64,000 nt of DNA from Hyphomicrobiales bacterium (lineage in GTDB: Bacteria; Pseudomonadota; Alphaproteobacteria; Rhizobiales; JAJFHC01): NCBI GenBank assembly GCA_021775835.1, contig JAJFHC010000118.1, positions 39,442 to 103,441 on the forward strand, in the 5' to 3' direction. Under the pieces are notes generated by a model. It searched no databases. It was not told the origin of the DNA and saw only the letters and a list, made by a program, of their open reading frames with translations. Below are positions 44,420 through 52,951 of the stretch, in pieces. Positions within the stretch are counted from its first letter, which is position 1. Each line of letters opens with the position of its first letter. The translations under genes were made by a program, and so were the position numbers.

Positions 44420-45598
44420 ATGAACTGGCAAGAACTTTCAGACCTCACCAATACGACACGGATCAGCGCCAGGCGCTTCGAAGAGTCGCCCTATGTCGAC
44501 CGCTACGAAGGCCCCGACATGGTGCGCGGCGTTTATGCGGGCCGTTTCTTTCCGGTTTTCAACGGCGAGGACCCGGTCCAAAAATACTGGGTCCTGCGGC
44601 GCAAGGCTGCGATCTACGACGTGCCGGAAAAACCGGTGGAGATTTCAGGACCGGACGCTGTTCCGTTCCTTGAAAAGGTCTTCGCGCGAACAATCTCCAC
44701 CCTCAAGGAAGGGCGCGGGCGCTATACCATTGCGTGCACCCCCCAAGGCGGCGTGTTCATGGACGGTGTCCTGTTCAAGCTCGGCACCGACCGGTACTGG
44801 TACGTGCAGGCTGACGGTGCTCTGGAAACCTGGTTCATTGCACATAGCGGCGGTTATGACATCGCAATATCTGATCCGAATTCCCGTGTGATCCAGATTC
44901 AGGGACCAGCGTCGCTTGAGATCATGCGTGCGGCGTCAACCGGCGGGATCGACGAGACAATGGGGTACTTTCATTCGGGTTTCTTTGATCTGGGTGGACA
45001 GGAGCTTTACGTTTCACGCACCGGATTCACAGGCGAGTTCGGCTACGAGATCTATTGCGGCGGCAGTGCCACGAACCACGGCGCTCTCTGGGACCACCTG
45101 ATGGCGTCGGGCGAGCCGTTCGGCATGGAATTTTCGAGCACCAGTTCGCTGACAACCCGTCGCATCGAGGCCGGCATCCTGGGCAACATGACCGACATGG
45201 ATATATCCATGACACCGTTCGAGGCCGGTCTCGCTCCATTCATCGACATGGATAAAGATGACTTTGTTGGCCGGACGGCGCTGCTCGATGTGGATCGGCG
45301 CCCTCTGCTGCTCGGCCTGAAATGTTCGGGTGCGACGCCGACCATGAGCAGCGTTGTCCTGGATGGAGAAAACGCCGTCGGGCGCATGACGGCCGGCACA
45401 CATTCTCACACACTCGACTGCGGTGTTGGATACGTCCGGTTCAGCACGCCGGGCAACTGGAGCGGCCGCACGCTACGTCTCAGATTCCTGGACGGGACGG
45501 AACACCCATGCGAGATCGTGGATCTGCCATTCTTTGATCCGAAGAAAGAGATTGCCAGGGGCATCGACAAGACAATCCCGCCGGCGCCCACGCCGTAG
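44420..45598 (+). CDS. GcvT/DmdA-like tetrahydrofolate-dependent methyltransferase, copy A
   Basis: 392 aa, GGAGAA before the ATG. GcvT fold over the full length (VEISGPDAVPFLEKVF, QIQGPASLEIM, SRTGFTGEFGYEIY). In place of the GcvT GGxxDD signature it has GGVFMDGVLFKL, which matches the DMSP demethylase style (GGMVNDPVLLKL in known DmdA, from memory) rather than the glycine cleavage T protein. No other glycine cleavage gene is nearby. It probably moves a methyl group from a methylated donor (S-, N- or O-methyl) to tetrahydrofolate. A close paralogue follows two genes later. Confidence 0.85.
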   Translation: MNWQELSDLTNTTRISARRFEESPYVDRYEGPDMVRGVYAGRFFPVFNGEDPVQKYWVLRRKAAIYDVPEKPVEISGPDAVPFLEKVFARTISTLKEGRGRYTIACTPQGGVFMDGVLFKLGTDRYWYVQADGALETWFIAHSGGYDIAISDPNSRVIQIQGPASLEIMRAASTGGIDETMGYFHSGFFDLGGQELYVSRTGFTGEFGYEIYCGGSATNHGALWDHLMASGEPFGMEFSSTSSLTTRRIEAGILGNMTDMDISMTPFEAGLAPFIDMDKDDFVGRTALLDVDRRPLLLGLKCSGATPTMSSVVLDGENAVGRMTAGTHSHTLDCGVGYVRFSTPGNWSGRTLRLRFLDGTEHPCEIVDLPFFDPKKEIARGIDKTIPPAPTP

Positions 45599-45620
45599 TG
45601 TCGGAAACGGAGACATCAAC

Positions 45621-46007
45621 ATGATTGCCTATGTCATGGTTGGAACGAGCGACCTGAAGCGATCCACCCGGTTCTATGACGCAGCACTTGCGCCATTGGG
45701 GCTTGTGAGGACCGAGAATGAGGACGACTATGTTGGCTATGCGCCGGCCGGCGCGCCTGACAAGATCGAGTTCTATGTCACACAACCTTTCAACGGAAAG
45801 CCTGTAACTTTCGGCAACGGTACCATGATATCTCTGGCGGCAGGGACACGGCCAGCGGTTGAGGCGTTCCACCAGGCGGCGCTCGCATATGGCGGCACGA
45901 ATGAGGGTGATCCCGGCCCCCGGCCTGATGAGAGCAGCATCTACTACGCCTACGCCCGCGATCCGGATGGCAACAAGATCTGTGCGTGCTGCGACAAGCC
46001 GGGATAG
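45621..46007 (+). CDS. VOC (glyoxalase-like) family protein
   Basis: 128 aa from ATG 45621. Single VOC module: YVMVGTSDLKRSTRFYDAAL and the closing RDPDGNKICACC. Usual metal ligands (an early His and a late Glu) are not evident, as in a common subgroup of VOC proteins. It lies between the two methyltransferase paralogues and 12 bp before the second, so it is part of the operon. It may bind the substrate or product; function not known. Confidence 0.82.
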   Translation: MIAYVMVGTSDLKRSTRFYDAALAPLGLVRTENEDDYVGYAPAGAPDKIEFYVTQPFNGKPVTFGNGTMISLAAGTRPAVEAFHQAALAYGGTNEGDPGPRPDESSIYYAYARDPDGNKICACCDKPG

Positions 46008-46019
46008 GGCGAGACTGCT

Positions 46020-47189
46020 ATGGCTGCATATGATCCCATCGGGAACGACGGCCGGAACATCGTGTCCATCAGCGCCAGGCGCTTCGAGGACTCTCCGTAT
46101 CTTGAACGTTACGCCCACCCGGAGATGGTTCGCGGCGTCTACGCCGGTCGCTTCTTTCCCATGTTTTACGGCGATGACAAGGCTGAAAAATACTGGGTGT
46201 TGAGGCGCAAGGCTGCGCTCTACGACGTGCCTGAGCGGCCCGTGGAAATTTCCGGCCCCGATGCCACAGCGTTATTGGAGAAAGTATTTGCCCGCCGTGT
46301 TTCCACTCTGAAAGAAGGCCGGGGCCGCTACGCCATTGCCTGCACGCCCCAGGGTGGCATTTTCATGGACGGCCTGCTTTTCAAGCTTGTAGAAAACAGG
46401 TTCTGGTACGTCCAGCCGGACGGTGCTTTCGAGACCTGGTTGTTTGCCCACAGCGAGGGTTTCGACGTCACCATCTCGGATCCAAAGTCGCGTGTGCTTC
46501 AGATCCAGGGGCCCGCATCGCCGGCGATCATGCTTGACGCCTCGAACGGTGCCATTGGAGAGAACATGGGTTATTTCCATTCCGGCTTTTACGATCTGGG
46601 CGGCCAGCAACTCTACGTGTCACGGACCGGATGGACCGGAGAGCTTGGCTTTGAGGTCTACAGCCAGGGCGACAAGACAGACCATCTCCGGCTATGGGAC
46701 CATCTCATGGCGGCCGGCAAACCGCATGGCATGGAGTTCTCTGGCTCCGGTTCCATGGAAATCCGCCGGATTGAAGCCGGAATTCTCGACAATATTACCG
46801 ACATGGACATGTCCATGACACCGTTCCAGGCGGGCCTCGGCCGGTTTGTTGACTTTGACAAAGGCGACTTCGTTGGGCGCGATGCGCTCGTCAATGCCGA
46901 CCGGCGCTCCGTGCTGTACGGTTTGAAGTGCGAAATGGCGAAACCGGCCATGCATGAGGCTGTGCTTGAGGCGGACCGGATAGTCGGCCGGGTAACGGCG
47001 GGGGCTCGGTCACCCTATCTCGGTATGGGCATTGGCTACGTCCGATTCGAGGAGCCTGGCCACTGGGCCGGACAGAATCTCTCGCTTCAATCGTCAGATG
47101 GCAAAAAATACCGCTGTGACATTGTTTGCCTGCCATTCTATGACAAGGATAAGAATATCCCGAGGGGGCTAACCAAGACGATTTTGTAA
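46020..47189 (+). CDS. GcvT/DmdA-like tetrahydrofolate-dependent methyltransferase, copy B
   Basis: 389 aa, collinear with copy A and identical at most positions by eye (shared ISARRFE, MVRGVYAGRFFP, STLKEGRGRY, IEAGIL, DMSMTPF-type blocks). The same diagnostic segment reads GGIFMDGLLFKL. Differences are spread through the substrate-facing loops and the C terminus. Two similar enzymes in one operon suggest successive demethylations, a heteromer, or two related substrates. Confidence 0.85.
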   Translation: MAAYDPIGNDGRNIVSISARRFEDSPYLERYAHPEMVRGVYAGRFFPMFYGDDKAEKYWVLRRKAALYDVPERPVEISGPDATALLEKVFARRVSTLKEGRGRYAIACTPQGGIFMDGLLFKLVENRFWYVQPDGAFETWLFAHSEGFDVTISDPKSRVLQIQGPASPAIMLDASNGAIGENMGYFHSGFYDLGGQQLYVSRTGWTGELGFEVYSQGDKTDHLRLWDHLMAAGKPHGMEFSGSGSMEIRRIEAGILDNITDMDMSMTPFQAGLGRFVDFDKGDFVGRDALVNADRRSVLYGLKCEMAKPAMHEAVLEADRIVGRVTAGARSPYLGMGIGYVRFEEPGHWAGQNLSLQSSDGKKYRCDIVCLPFYDKDKNIPRGLTKTIL

Positions 47190-47247
47190 GATGTACGAAC
47201 CTGCTCCAACGGACTAATGTAAGCAGCCTTGACGAGAGCCTCTCACC

Positions 47248-48105
47248 ATGACTGAACAGATTGTGCGGCCGCGCCGCAGCTTCATATTTTCTCCGGGACT
47301 GAAGCCCGAGATGTTTCCCAAGGCGCTCGCGTCAGGCACCGACATCGTGTGCGTTGAACTGGAAGACGGCATCGCCCCCAAGGACAAGGATGCAGCACGG
47401 AAAAGTGCGCTGAAGCTGTTCGAGACACCGCAGGCCGATGACGGGGTTGAGCGCATCGTGCGCATAAACTGCCTGCGTGAGGCGTTTGGCATTGCCGATG
47501 TTCAGGCAGTCCTCGGCACGGACACGCCCCCGCCGGCGCTGATGTTGCCCAAGGTTCGGACGCCGGAAGAAGTCGTCCTGCTGGATAACCTTTTGACCGA
47601 GCGTGGGCATGACACGCGGCTGCACATCATTATCGAGACCAACAGAGGCCTGGAAGCGGCTTATGAGATTGCCCATTGCAGTGCGCGCATCGACGCCCTG
47701 TTTTTTGGCGGCGTCGATATGGCGGCGGAATTGCGTTGCGAGAACGCCTGGGGACCACTTCTTTACGCCCGCTCCCGTGTCGTTCACGCGGCCGCTTCGG
47801 CCGGGCTCGATGTTATCGATGTGCCCTACCTCGACTTGCAGGATCCCGATGGAATGGTGGTTGAGGCTCAGCAGGCGAAGGCGCTCGGTTTTTCAGGCAA
47901 GGGGTCGATCCATCCCAAGCAGATCGCTGCCCTGAACCAGGTCTTCACACCGACTGAAAACGAAATCGCCCGCGCGCGCCGGGTCACGGAAACCTTTGAA
48001 GAGGCCGATACCGGCCTGGTGGTGATCGACGGCAAGCTGATCGAGAAACCTGTCCTGCGTGATATGTATCGCATTCTCGCCATCGCCGACCGCATAGGAG
48101 AATAG
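47248..48105 (+). CDS. HpcH/HpaI aldolase / CitE-like lyase
   Basis: 285 aa. CitE-like barrel: SFIFSPGLKPEMF, VELEDGIAPKDKD with the metal-binding acids, IIETNRGLEAAYEI and GKGSIHPKQI near the C terminus. Family members cleave or make malyl-CoA, citramalyl-CoA and similar beta-hydroxyacyl-CoA esters. The stop is 2 bp before the SBP56 start. In this operon it may break the carbon skeleton left after demethylation. Confidence 0.88.
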   Translation: MTEQIVRPRRSFIFSPGLKPEMFPKALASGTDIVCVELEDGIAPKDKDAARKSALKLFETPQADDGVERIVRINCLREAFGIADVQAVLGTDTPPPALMLPKVRTPEEVVLLDNLLTERGHDTRLHIIIETNRGLEAAYEIAHCSARIDALFFGGVDMAAELRCENAWGPLLYARSRVVHAAASAGLDVIDVPYLDLQDPDGMVVEAQQAKALGFSGKGSIHPKQIAALNQVFTPTENEIARARRVTETFEEADTGLVVIDGKLIEKPVLRDMYRILAIADRIGE

Positions 48106-48107
48106 TC

Positions 48108-49457
48108 ATGGAGTGTTGTGGACCGGGATATGCGTCGCCGGCAGAGGCCATGAAAGCCCCGCGGGAGATGTTGCTGTACACCATCGCCATTTACACCGGC
48201 ACCGGCATCCAGAAGCCGGACTACCTGTGCACCATCGATGCGGATCCTGATAGCGATACATATTCACAAGTGATCAGCCGTCTGGAAATGCCTGGCATCG
48301 GCGACGAGTTGCACCACATGGGCTGGAACGCCTGCTCGTCGTGCCATGGCGATGCGGGCATGGAGCGCAAGTATATGATCGTGCCGGGTGTACGGTCTTC
48401 CAATCTCCACATCGTTGACTGCGCCACAGACCCGCGGAACCCAAGCCTGTTCAAGGTAATCGAGGGTTCGGAAATCAAAGCCAAGACCAATCTGTCGGCG
48501 CCGCACACCATTCACTGCCTTGGCTCGGAAATCATCATCTCGATGCTGGGCGATGCTCAAGGCAATGCGCCTGGCGGGTATCTGCAACTCAACAAGGATT
48601 TCGAGATTGTCGGGCGCTGGGAAAACTCCATGGGCGACATCAAGTTCGGCTATGATTTCTGGTACCAGCCGCGCCACAACGTGATGGTGAGTTCCGAATG
48701 GGCGGCGCCGAATACGTTCATGCCGGGTTTCGATCTCGAGGAAGTCGGTCACCTGAAATACGGCCGTGAACTGCACTTCTGGGATTTTGAGAAGAAAGAA
48801 CCAAAGCAGACCATGTACCTGGGCGAGGATGGATTGATTCCGCTCGAAGTTCGCTTCCATCACGACCCGGCCTCGTCGCACGGTTTCGTCGGTGCAGCGC
48901 TCTCGGCCAATATCATCCACTGGTGGAAGGACGATGCCGGCGAATGGCAGTGGGAGAAGATAATCGACGTCGGGAACGAGCCTCATCCCGAATGGCCGAT
49001 CCCGGTACCCGGTGTAATCTCGGTGATCCTTTTATCCATGGATGACCGGTATCTCTATTTCTGCAACTGGCTGCATGGCGATATCCGCCAGTATGACATC
49101 TCTGATCCGCATAATCCGAAGCTGACTGGCCAGGTGTGGATGGGCGGATTGCTTGGCAAGGCCCCTGATGTGAACGGGGTCAAGGTCACCGGCGGACCGC
49201 AGATGATCCAGATGTCGCTTGATGGCAAACGGCTCTATGTGACCACCTCGCTGTTCTCCACCTGGGATAACCAGTTCTACCCGGAGATCCGCACAAACGG
49301 CGGCTGCATGCTGATGGTCAATTGCGATACGGAGAACGGTGGCATGGCGATTGATCCGGATTTTGTCGTCGACTTCGGCAAGGAGCCAAACGGCCCATCG
49401 CGCTGTCACGAGACGCGTTATCCCGGCGGCGATTGCACCAGTGATATCTGGCTCTAG
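48108..49457 (+). CDS. Selenium-binding protein 56 / methanethiol oxidase family
   Basis: 449 aa, near the length of human SELENBP1 (472) and bacterial MtoX. Strongly conserved blocks: CCGPGYASPAEAMKAPREM, HHMGWNACSSCHGD, YDFWYQPRHNVMVSSEWAAP, HGDIRQYDISDP and the C-terminal RYPGGDCTSDIW. The family oxidises methanethiol to formaldehyde, hydrogen sulfide and hydrogen peroxide and uses copper bound by conserved His residues. No signal peptide is visible, so it should be cytoplasmic, unlike Hyphomicrobium MtoX. Pairing with DmdA-like enzymes points to a methylated-sulfur pathway. Confidence 0.92.
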   Translation: MECCGPGYASPAEAMKAPREMLLYTIAIYTGTGIQKPDYLCTIDADPDSDTYSQVISRLEMPGIGDELHHMGWNACSSCHGDAGMERKYMIVPGVRSSNLHIVDCATDPRNPSLFKVIEGSEIKAKTNLSAPHTIHCLGSEIIISMLGDAQGNAPGGYLQLNKDFEIVGRWENSMGDIKFGYDFWYQPRHNVMVSSEWAAPNTFMPGFDLEEVGHLKYGRELHFWDFEKKEPKQTMYLGEDGLIPLEVRFHHDPASSHGFVGAALSANIIHWWKDDAGEWQWEKIIDVGNEPHPEWPIPVPGVISVILLSMDDRYLYFCNWLHGDIRQYDISDPHNPKLTGQVWMGGLLGKAPDVNGVKVTGGPQMIQMSLDGKRLYVTTSLFSTWDNQFYPEIRTNGGCMLMVNCDTENGGMAIDPDFVVDFGKEPNGPSRCHETRYPGGDCTSDIWL

Positions 49458-49468
49458 AGAAGGCGGTC

Positions 49469-49852
49469 ATGACCAACCATACGATCACCATCGCCAATCG
49501 GGACGGGGCAACCTACGAGGTCGATGTCAGGAAACCGCTCTTGGATGCCTTGCGCGAACAGGGAGTTGACCTGCCTTATGGCTGCAAGTACGGCGGCTGC
49601 ATCACCTGTGCAGCAAAACTTGTCTCGGGAACGGTTAACCAGAAGGCCCAGGTGGCGCTTAACAACAGGCAGATCAACGATGGCTACGTGATCCTGTGTG
49701 TCGCCCGACCGACGAGCGACTGCACTTTTGAGATCGGTGTGGAAAGCCACGACAGGCTCTATCGCAATCCGTTCCTCGATCCCCTGAAGCCGCATGAACT
49801 GAAAGCGGATATCGCTACTCCGCTGAAGAATGAAGCCGAGGATTCCCCATGA
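49469..49852 (+). CDS. 2Fe-2S ferredoxin (plant type)
   Basis: 127 aa. Cluster ligands C-x4-C-x2-C in YGCKYGGCITCA and the fourth Cys in ILCVARP. A longer C-terminal tail than plain ferredoxins. It lies 11 bp after the SBP56 gene and overlaps the next gene by 4 bp. It may carry electrons for the GMC enzyme or another reductive step; no oxygenase is present in the operon. Confidence 0.9.
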   Translation: MTNHTITIANRDGATYEVDVRKPLLDALREQGVDLPYGCKYGGCITCAAKLVSGTVNQKAQVALNNRQINDGYVILCVARPTSDCTFEIGVESHDRLYRNPFLDPLKPHELKADIATPLKNEAEDSP

Positions 49853-50325
49853 CCGAACTCGATCAACTCGAACACACAGATCACGACCAGCCCTATAGCG
49901 ACGACTATCTTCAGGCGATTCTAAAATCGGTAAAGACTATCGCCATGGTCGGTGCGAGCCCGGACAAGACCAAGTTCTCATATGGTGTGCTGCGCGTACT
50001 CCACGAAACCGGGTACGACATGGTGCCGGTCAATCCCCGTCCAGGTCTGGAGGAAATTCGCGGCATCAAGGTGTACCCGTCGCTTGATGCCATTGACCGA
50101 CCAGTGGACATGGTGGAGGTGTTCCGTCGTGCAGAGGACCTGCCGGCGGTCGCCGAAGAAGCCGTCGCCATTGGCGCCAAGGTGCTGTGGGGTCAGATCG
50201 GCGTGACACACCCGGACGCCGCCCGTATTGCGGAAGCGGCCGGCATGAAAGTTGTGATGAACCGCTGCCCCAAGATCGAGCTCTTTCGCCCGTTCTGGAA
50301 ACCGAAACTGCATCTGGGGATCTAG
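49849..50325 (+). CDS. CoA-binding domain protein (YccU-like)
   Basis: 158 aa. Rossmann-type CoA-binding fold: IAMVGASPDKTKFSYGVL, VPVNPRPGLEEIRG, LWGQIGVTHPDAARIAEAAG and VMNRCPKIE. These proteins bind CoA but their role is unclear. ATGA overlap with the ferredoxin gene. With the CitE-like lyase it points to a CoA-linked intermediate. Confidence 0.88.
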   Translation: MTELDQLEHTDHDQPYSDDYLQAILKSVKTIAMVGASPDKTKFSYGVLRVLHETGYDMVPVNPRPGLEEIRGIKVYPSLDAIDRPVDMVEVFRRAEDLPAVAEEAVAIGAKVLWGQIGVTHPDAARIAEAAGMKVVMNRCPKIELFRPFWKPKLHLGI

Positions 50326-50337
50326 GGTGACCATGGA

Positions 50338-51978
50338 ATGAAGACGGAGACTTACGACTACATCGTATGCGGGGCGGGCTCGGCGGGTTGTGTCCTGGCA
50401 AACAAGCTCAGCGCCGAACCCGGCGTGCGCGTGTTGTTGCTGGAAGCCGGACCCATGGACCGGAACTTGATGATCCATATTCCGGCGGGCGTCTATGCGG
50501 TCTACAAAAACCCCAAGATCAACTGGAACTATGAAATCGAGGACGAACCGGACCTGAACAACCGCAACGTGTTCACGCCGCGCGGCAAGGTTGTCGGCGG
50601 TTCGTCATCGATCAATTCCATGGTCTATATGCGCGGCCACCCCAGGGACTATGACCGTTGGGCAAGCGAATATGGGCTTGAGGAATGGAGCTTCGACCGA
50701 TGCCTGCCCTATTTCAAGGCGGGCGAAGCAAGCGACCGGGGTGCCGACGAGTGGCGCGGTGCGGACGGGCCGCTGGGCGTCACCAAGGGAGCCTACGAGA
50801 ACCCGCTGTTTGACGCTTTCCTGGACGCCGGCGAACAGGCTGGTCAAGGGCGTTCGGAAGATCTCAATGGCTATCAACCCGAGGGCGTTTCACGGCTGGA
50901 TGCCACAAGGAAGAACGGACGCCGGTGCAGTGCCGCGGTGGCCCATCTGCGTCCGGCTCTCAACCGCAGCAACCTGACACTCGAAACCCACGCCTTGGCA
51001 CGGCGGATCCTGATCGAAGGCAATCGTGCGACAGGCATTGAGTACCAGCAGCATGGAGAGGTCTTTACCGTTCGGGCGGAACGCGAGGTCATCCTGTCGG
51101 GCGGTGCGATCAACTCGCCACAACTGATGATGGTTTCCGGGATCGGCCCGGCCGATCATCTGCGATCCTTCGACATTGAACCAAAAGTCGACCTGCCGGG
51201 CGTTGGCCGCAACCTGCAAGATCATCCAACAGTCATCATTCAGGTCGCGTGCACCGAGCCGGTCAGCATCGACTGGGTTGGCAAGCCGCATCACAAACTG
51301 ATGGCCGGTGCTCAATGGCTCCTGGCACGCAAGGGTATTGCAACATCCAATATCTGGGAGGCCGGCGGTCTGGTGCGGGGCAACCGCGACGTGCCCTATC
51401 CCAACCTGCAGTATCACTTTGCGCCGGTCGGCTTCAGCTATGAAGGAGACAAGATCAAGCTTCAACAGGCATGCGCAATTCACATCGATCAACTGAGGCC
51501 CACCAGCCGCGGGCGCATCGACCTGAAGTCCGCCAGCCCGTTCGACAAGCCGGCAATCCATTTCAACTATCTGCAAACGGAACACGACCGGCGGGAATTG
51601 GTCGAGGGTATCCGTCTGGCCCGCGACCTGGTCCGCCAACCGGCATTCGATGCCTTGCGCGGGGCGGAGATCTTGCCCGGCGAGGACGCCACCAGCGACA
51701 CTGATATTCTCGCCTTTATCCGGAACGCGACCGAGACCGACTATCATCCGTGTGCCACCTGCCGCATGGGCACGGACGACATGGCCGTCGTCGACGGCGA
51801 GTTACGTGTTCATGGTGTCGAGGGGCTGCGTGTGGTCGATGCATCTGTGATGCCGCAGGTCATCAGCGCCAACCTCAATGCGCCGACACAGATGATTGCA
51901 GCACGCGCCGCTGACTTTGTTCTAGGCAAGCCGCAGCGCGAACCATTGAAGGCACGGTTCCATTTTTCGGACCACTGA
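50338..51978 (+). CDS. GMC family oxidoreductase (choline dehydrogenase-like)
   Basis: 546 aa. FAD site CGAGSAGCVLANKL at about 12-25, GMC signature 1 around GKVVGGSSSINSMVYMRG and signature 2 around GGAINSPQLMMVSGIG. Active-site His in YHPCATCRMG and Asn in NLNAPTQM. It oxidises a primary alcohol to an aldehyde; choline itself is only one possibility. No signal peptide. The operon context suggests an alcohol linked to the methylated substrate. Confidence 0.93.
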   Translation: MKTETYDYIVCGAGSAGCVLANKLSAEPGVRVLLLEAGPMDRNLMIHIPAGVYAVYKNPKINWNYEIEDEPDLNNRNVFTPRGKVVGGSSSINSMVYMRGHPRDYDRWASEYGLEEWSFDRCLPYFKAGEASDRGADEWRGADGPLGVTKGAYENPLFDAFLDAGEQAGQGRSEDLNGYQPEGVSRLDATRKNGRRCSAAVAHLRPALNRSNLTLETHALARRILIEGNRATGIEYQQHGEVFTVRAEREVILSGGAINSPQLMMVSGIGPADHLRSFDIEPKVDLPGVGRNLQDHPTVIIQVACTEPVSIDWVGKPHHKLMAGAQWLLARKGIATSNIWEAGGLVRGNRDVPYPNLQYHFAPVGFSYEGDKIKLQQACAIHIDQLRPTSRGRIDLKSASPFDKPAIHFNYLQTEHDRRELVEGIRLARDLVRQPAFDALRGAEILPGEDATSDTDILAFIRNATETDYHPCATCRMGTDDMAVVDGELRVHGVEGLRVVDASVMPQVISANLNAPTQMIAARAADFVLGKPQREPLKARFHFSDH

Positions 51979-51986
51979 GAATTACT

Positions 51987-52946
51987 ATGACACATTGGCT
52001 GCCGTCCCTGAATGCACTCCGGGCCTTTGAGGTTGTCTCGCGGCACCTCAACTACCGCAAGGCGGCGGAAGAGCTCAACGTTTCGCCGGCGGCTGCCAAT
52101 CAGTTGGTGAGCAAGCTGGAGGAGGCTATCGGAGCACCCCTTCTTGAAAAGAAGGGCCGCGGTCTTGTCTTGACGCCGATTGGCGCTGCCGGCCGGGAAG
52201 GACTGGCGCTGCCGTTCCGACAGATTGCGGATACGGTCGACAGATTGAGAATGATGAGCAACTCGGAGCGCTTGATCGTGTCCACGTCGCCGTCGTTTGC
52301 CGCCTCGTGGCTGGTCCCGAGGCTCGAGAGCTTCAACGAGAAAAATCCGAACATTGATGTGCTCATCGATTCAACGCCTCACCTTGTTCAAATTGCCCGG
52401 GGTGCCGCGGATGTGGGCATACGCTTCGGTGTGAAGGACCATGGAGACCTTGTGATCCACCGATTGTTTGACGAAGAACTGTGTGCGATGTGCAGTCCAG
52501 CACTCGCCAAGGGGCCACCTGAGATCACGCAGATCGAGGACCTCGCGAACGCCACTCTGCTGCGATGGGACCTGTCCTCGTTTGAATGGGCATCGAACAC
52601 GAGGAAGTGGAATTACTGGAAACACTGGCTCGCTCAACAGGGAGCCGAACATGTGACGCCGGGTGACGGCATTCGTTTCACTGACTACAATCAGGCGCTT
52701 CAGGCAGCGATCGCCGGGCAGGGTTTCATCATTGGCAGCACGCCGATACTGCGGGACCTTGTCGAGGCGAACCTGCTCGTGAATCCGTTCCCGAACGGTG
52801 TTGCTACCGACATTGGGTATGATCTGGTCACGACCGAGATTGCCCAGTCCCGGCCAGAAGTCGCAACCTTTATCCAGTGGACCATGGAAGAGGCCCGCTC
52901 CGTCGGGTTTCACGAGCCTGGTGTGGTGTCGGCCGTATCCGGTTAA
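51987..52946 (+). CDS. LysR family regulator (GcvA-like)
   Basis: 319 aa. N-terminal winged helix (LNALRAFEVVSRHLNYRKAA, then SPAAANQLVSKLEE) and LysR effector domain about 95-300. It starts 8 bp after the GMC gene, so it is probably cotranscribed, and it may control the operon through the inverted repeats ahead of copy A. It converges with the next LysR gene with only 5 bp between. Confidence 0.9.
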   Translation: MTHWLPSLNALRAFEVVSRHLNYRKAAEELNVSPAAANQLVSKLEEAIGAPLLEKKGRGLVLTPIGAAGREGLALPFRQIADTVDRLRMMSNSERLIVSTSPSFAASWLVPRLESFNEKNPNIDVLIDSTPHLVQIARGAADVGIRFGVKDHGDLVIHRLFDEELCAMCSPALAKGPPEITQIEDLANATLLRWDLSSFEWASNTRKWNYWKHWLAQQGAEHVTPGDGIRFTDYNQALQAAIAGQGFIIGSTPILRDLVEANLLVNPFPNGVATDIGYDLVTTEIAQSRPEVATFIQWTMEEARSVGFHEPGVVSAVSG

Positions 52947-52951
52947 TGCTG

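Noticed and set aside
50890..51747. 285-codon minus-strand frame opposite the GMC oxidoreductase
   Set aside because: Shadow of a well-supported gene, without a ribosome-binding site or recognisable domain.
44420..51978. Standard DMSP demethylation cluster (dmdABCD) or glycine cleavage operon
   Set aside because: No DmdB, DmdC or DmdD and no GcvH or GcvP gene is present; only the methyltransferase fold is shared.
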